From: Anniella stebbinsi | Lineage: Eukaryota; Chordata; Lepidosauria; Squamata; Anniellidae | Reading direction: 5' to 3' | Length of the DNA: 64,000 nt | NCBI GenBank assembly: GCA_029215795.1 | Contig: JARDYH010000007.1 | Coordinates: 18,449,763 to 18,513,762, forward strand | Shown here: one piece after another, positions 35,891 to 64,000 of the stretch | Numbering within the stretch: position 1 is the stretch's first letter | How the letters are laid out: each line of letters starts with the position of its first letter | The notes under the pieces: generated by a model | The model's database searches: none | The model's input: the letters and a program-made list of their open reading frames with translations, nothing else | What the model was told of the DNA's origin: nothing | Made by a program: the position numbers and the translations under genes

Positions 35891-64000
<28,110 letters not shown>

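Overview
The window is nuclear DNA of a sauropsid, most likely a squamate reptile. Genes are split by kilobase introns. The repeats are CR1 and L2 LINEs with the 3' ends common in lizards, tRNA-headed SINEs, and many small DNA-transposon derivatives. There is no operon, CRISPR array or viral gene. Most open frames are chance frames or transposon relics, so genes were rebuilt exon by exon from splice sites and protein similarity.

Three host genes lie head to tail on the minus strand. Bases 35891-58543 carry exons 4-14 of RANBP10, the SPRY/LisH/CTLH/CRA protein related to RANBP9. Eleven exons join in frame to a stop and encode about 484 residues, including a 23-base microexon. The first three exons lie beyond base 64000. 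Bases 10576-21349 and 137-9657 hold two tandem six-exon genes for short-chain dehydrogenases of the C-factor/sniffer type (258 and 256 residues). Both keep the TGxxxGIG cofactor loop, NNAG and YxxxK, and each exon boundary falls at the same place and phase in both. They look like a local duplication; the spacer between stop and next start is about 0.9 kb.

Between RANBP10 and the SDR pair (about 21.4-35.9 kb) there is mostly transposon debris. A 4.6-kb CR1 element (about 21930-26590) is broken by an L2 copy with a 9-base target duplication and by a terminal-inverted-repeat element. A large palindrome lies at 28555-28778, followed by CR1, SINE and L2 fragments and then about 5 kb of mostly repeat-poor sequence that may be a long RANBP10 3' UTR. 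Introns of the SDR genes hold a processed NDUFA2 pseudogene, a hAT-like MITE with a perfect 8-base target duplication, and two opposite copies of an unfamiliar MITE family. RANBP10 introns hold further MITEs, CR1/L2 fragments and microsatellites; 58544-64000 is intron with nothing coding recognised.

The genes do not form a pathway. RANBP10 is a cytoplasmic scaffold tied to the CTLH ubiquitin-ligase family; the SDRs are predicted NAD(P)H-dependent carbonyl reductases of unknown substrate. Nothing here looks like a wholly new system; the most interesting items are the SDR duplication, the palindromic and TIR elements, and the nested insertions.
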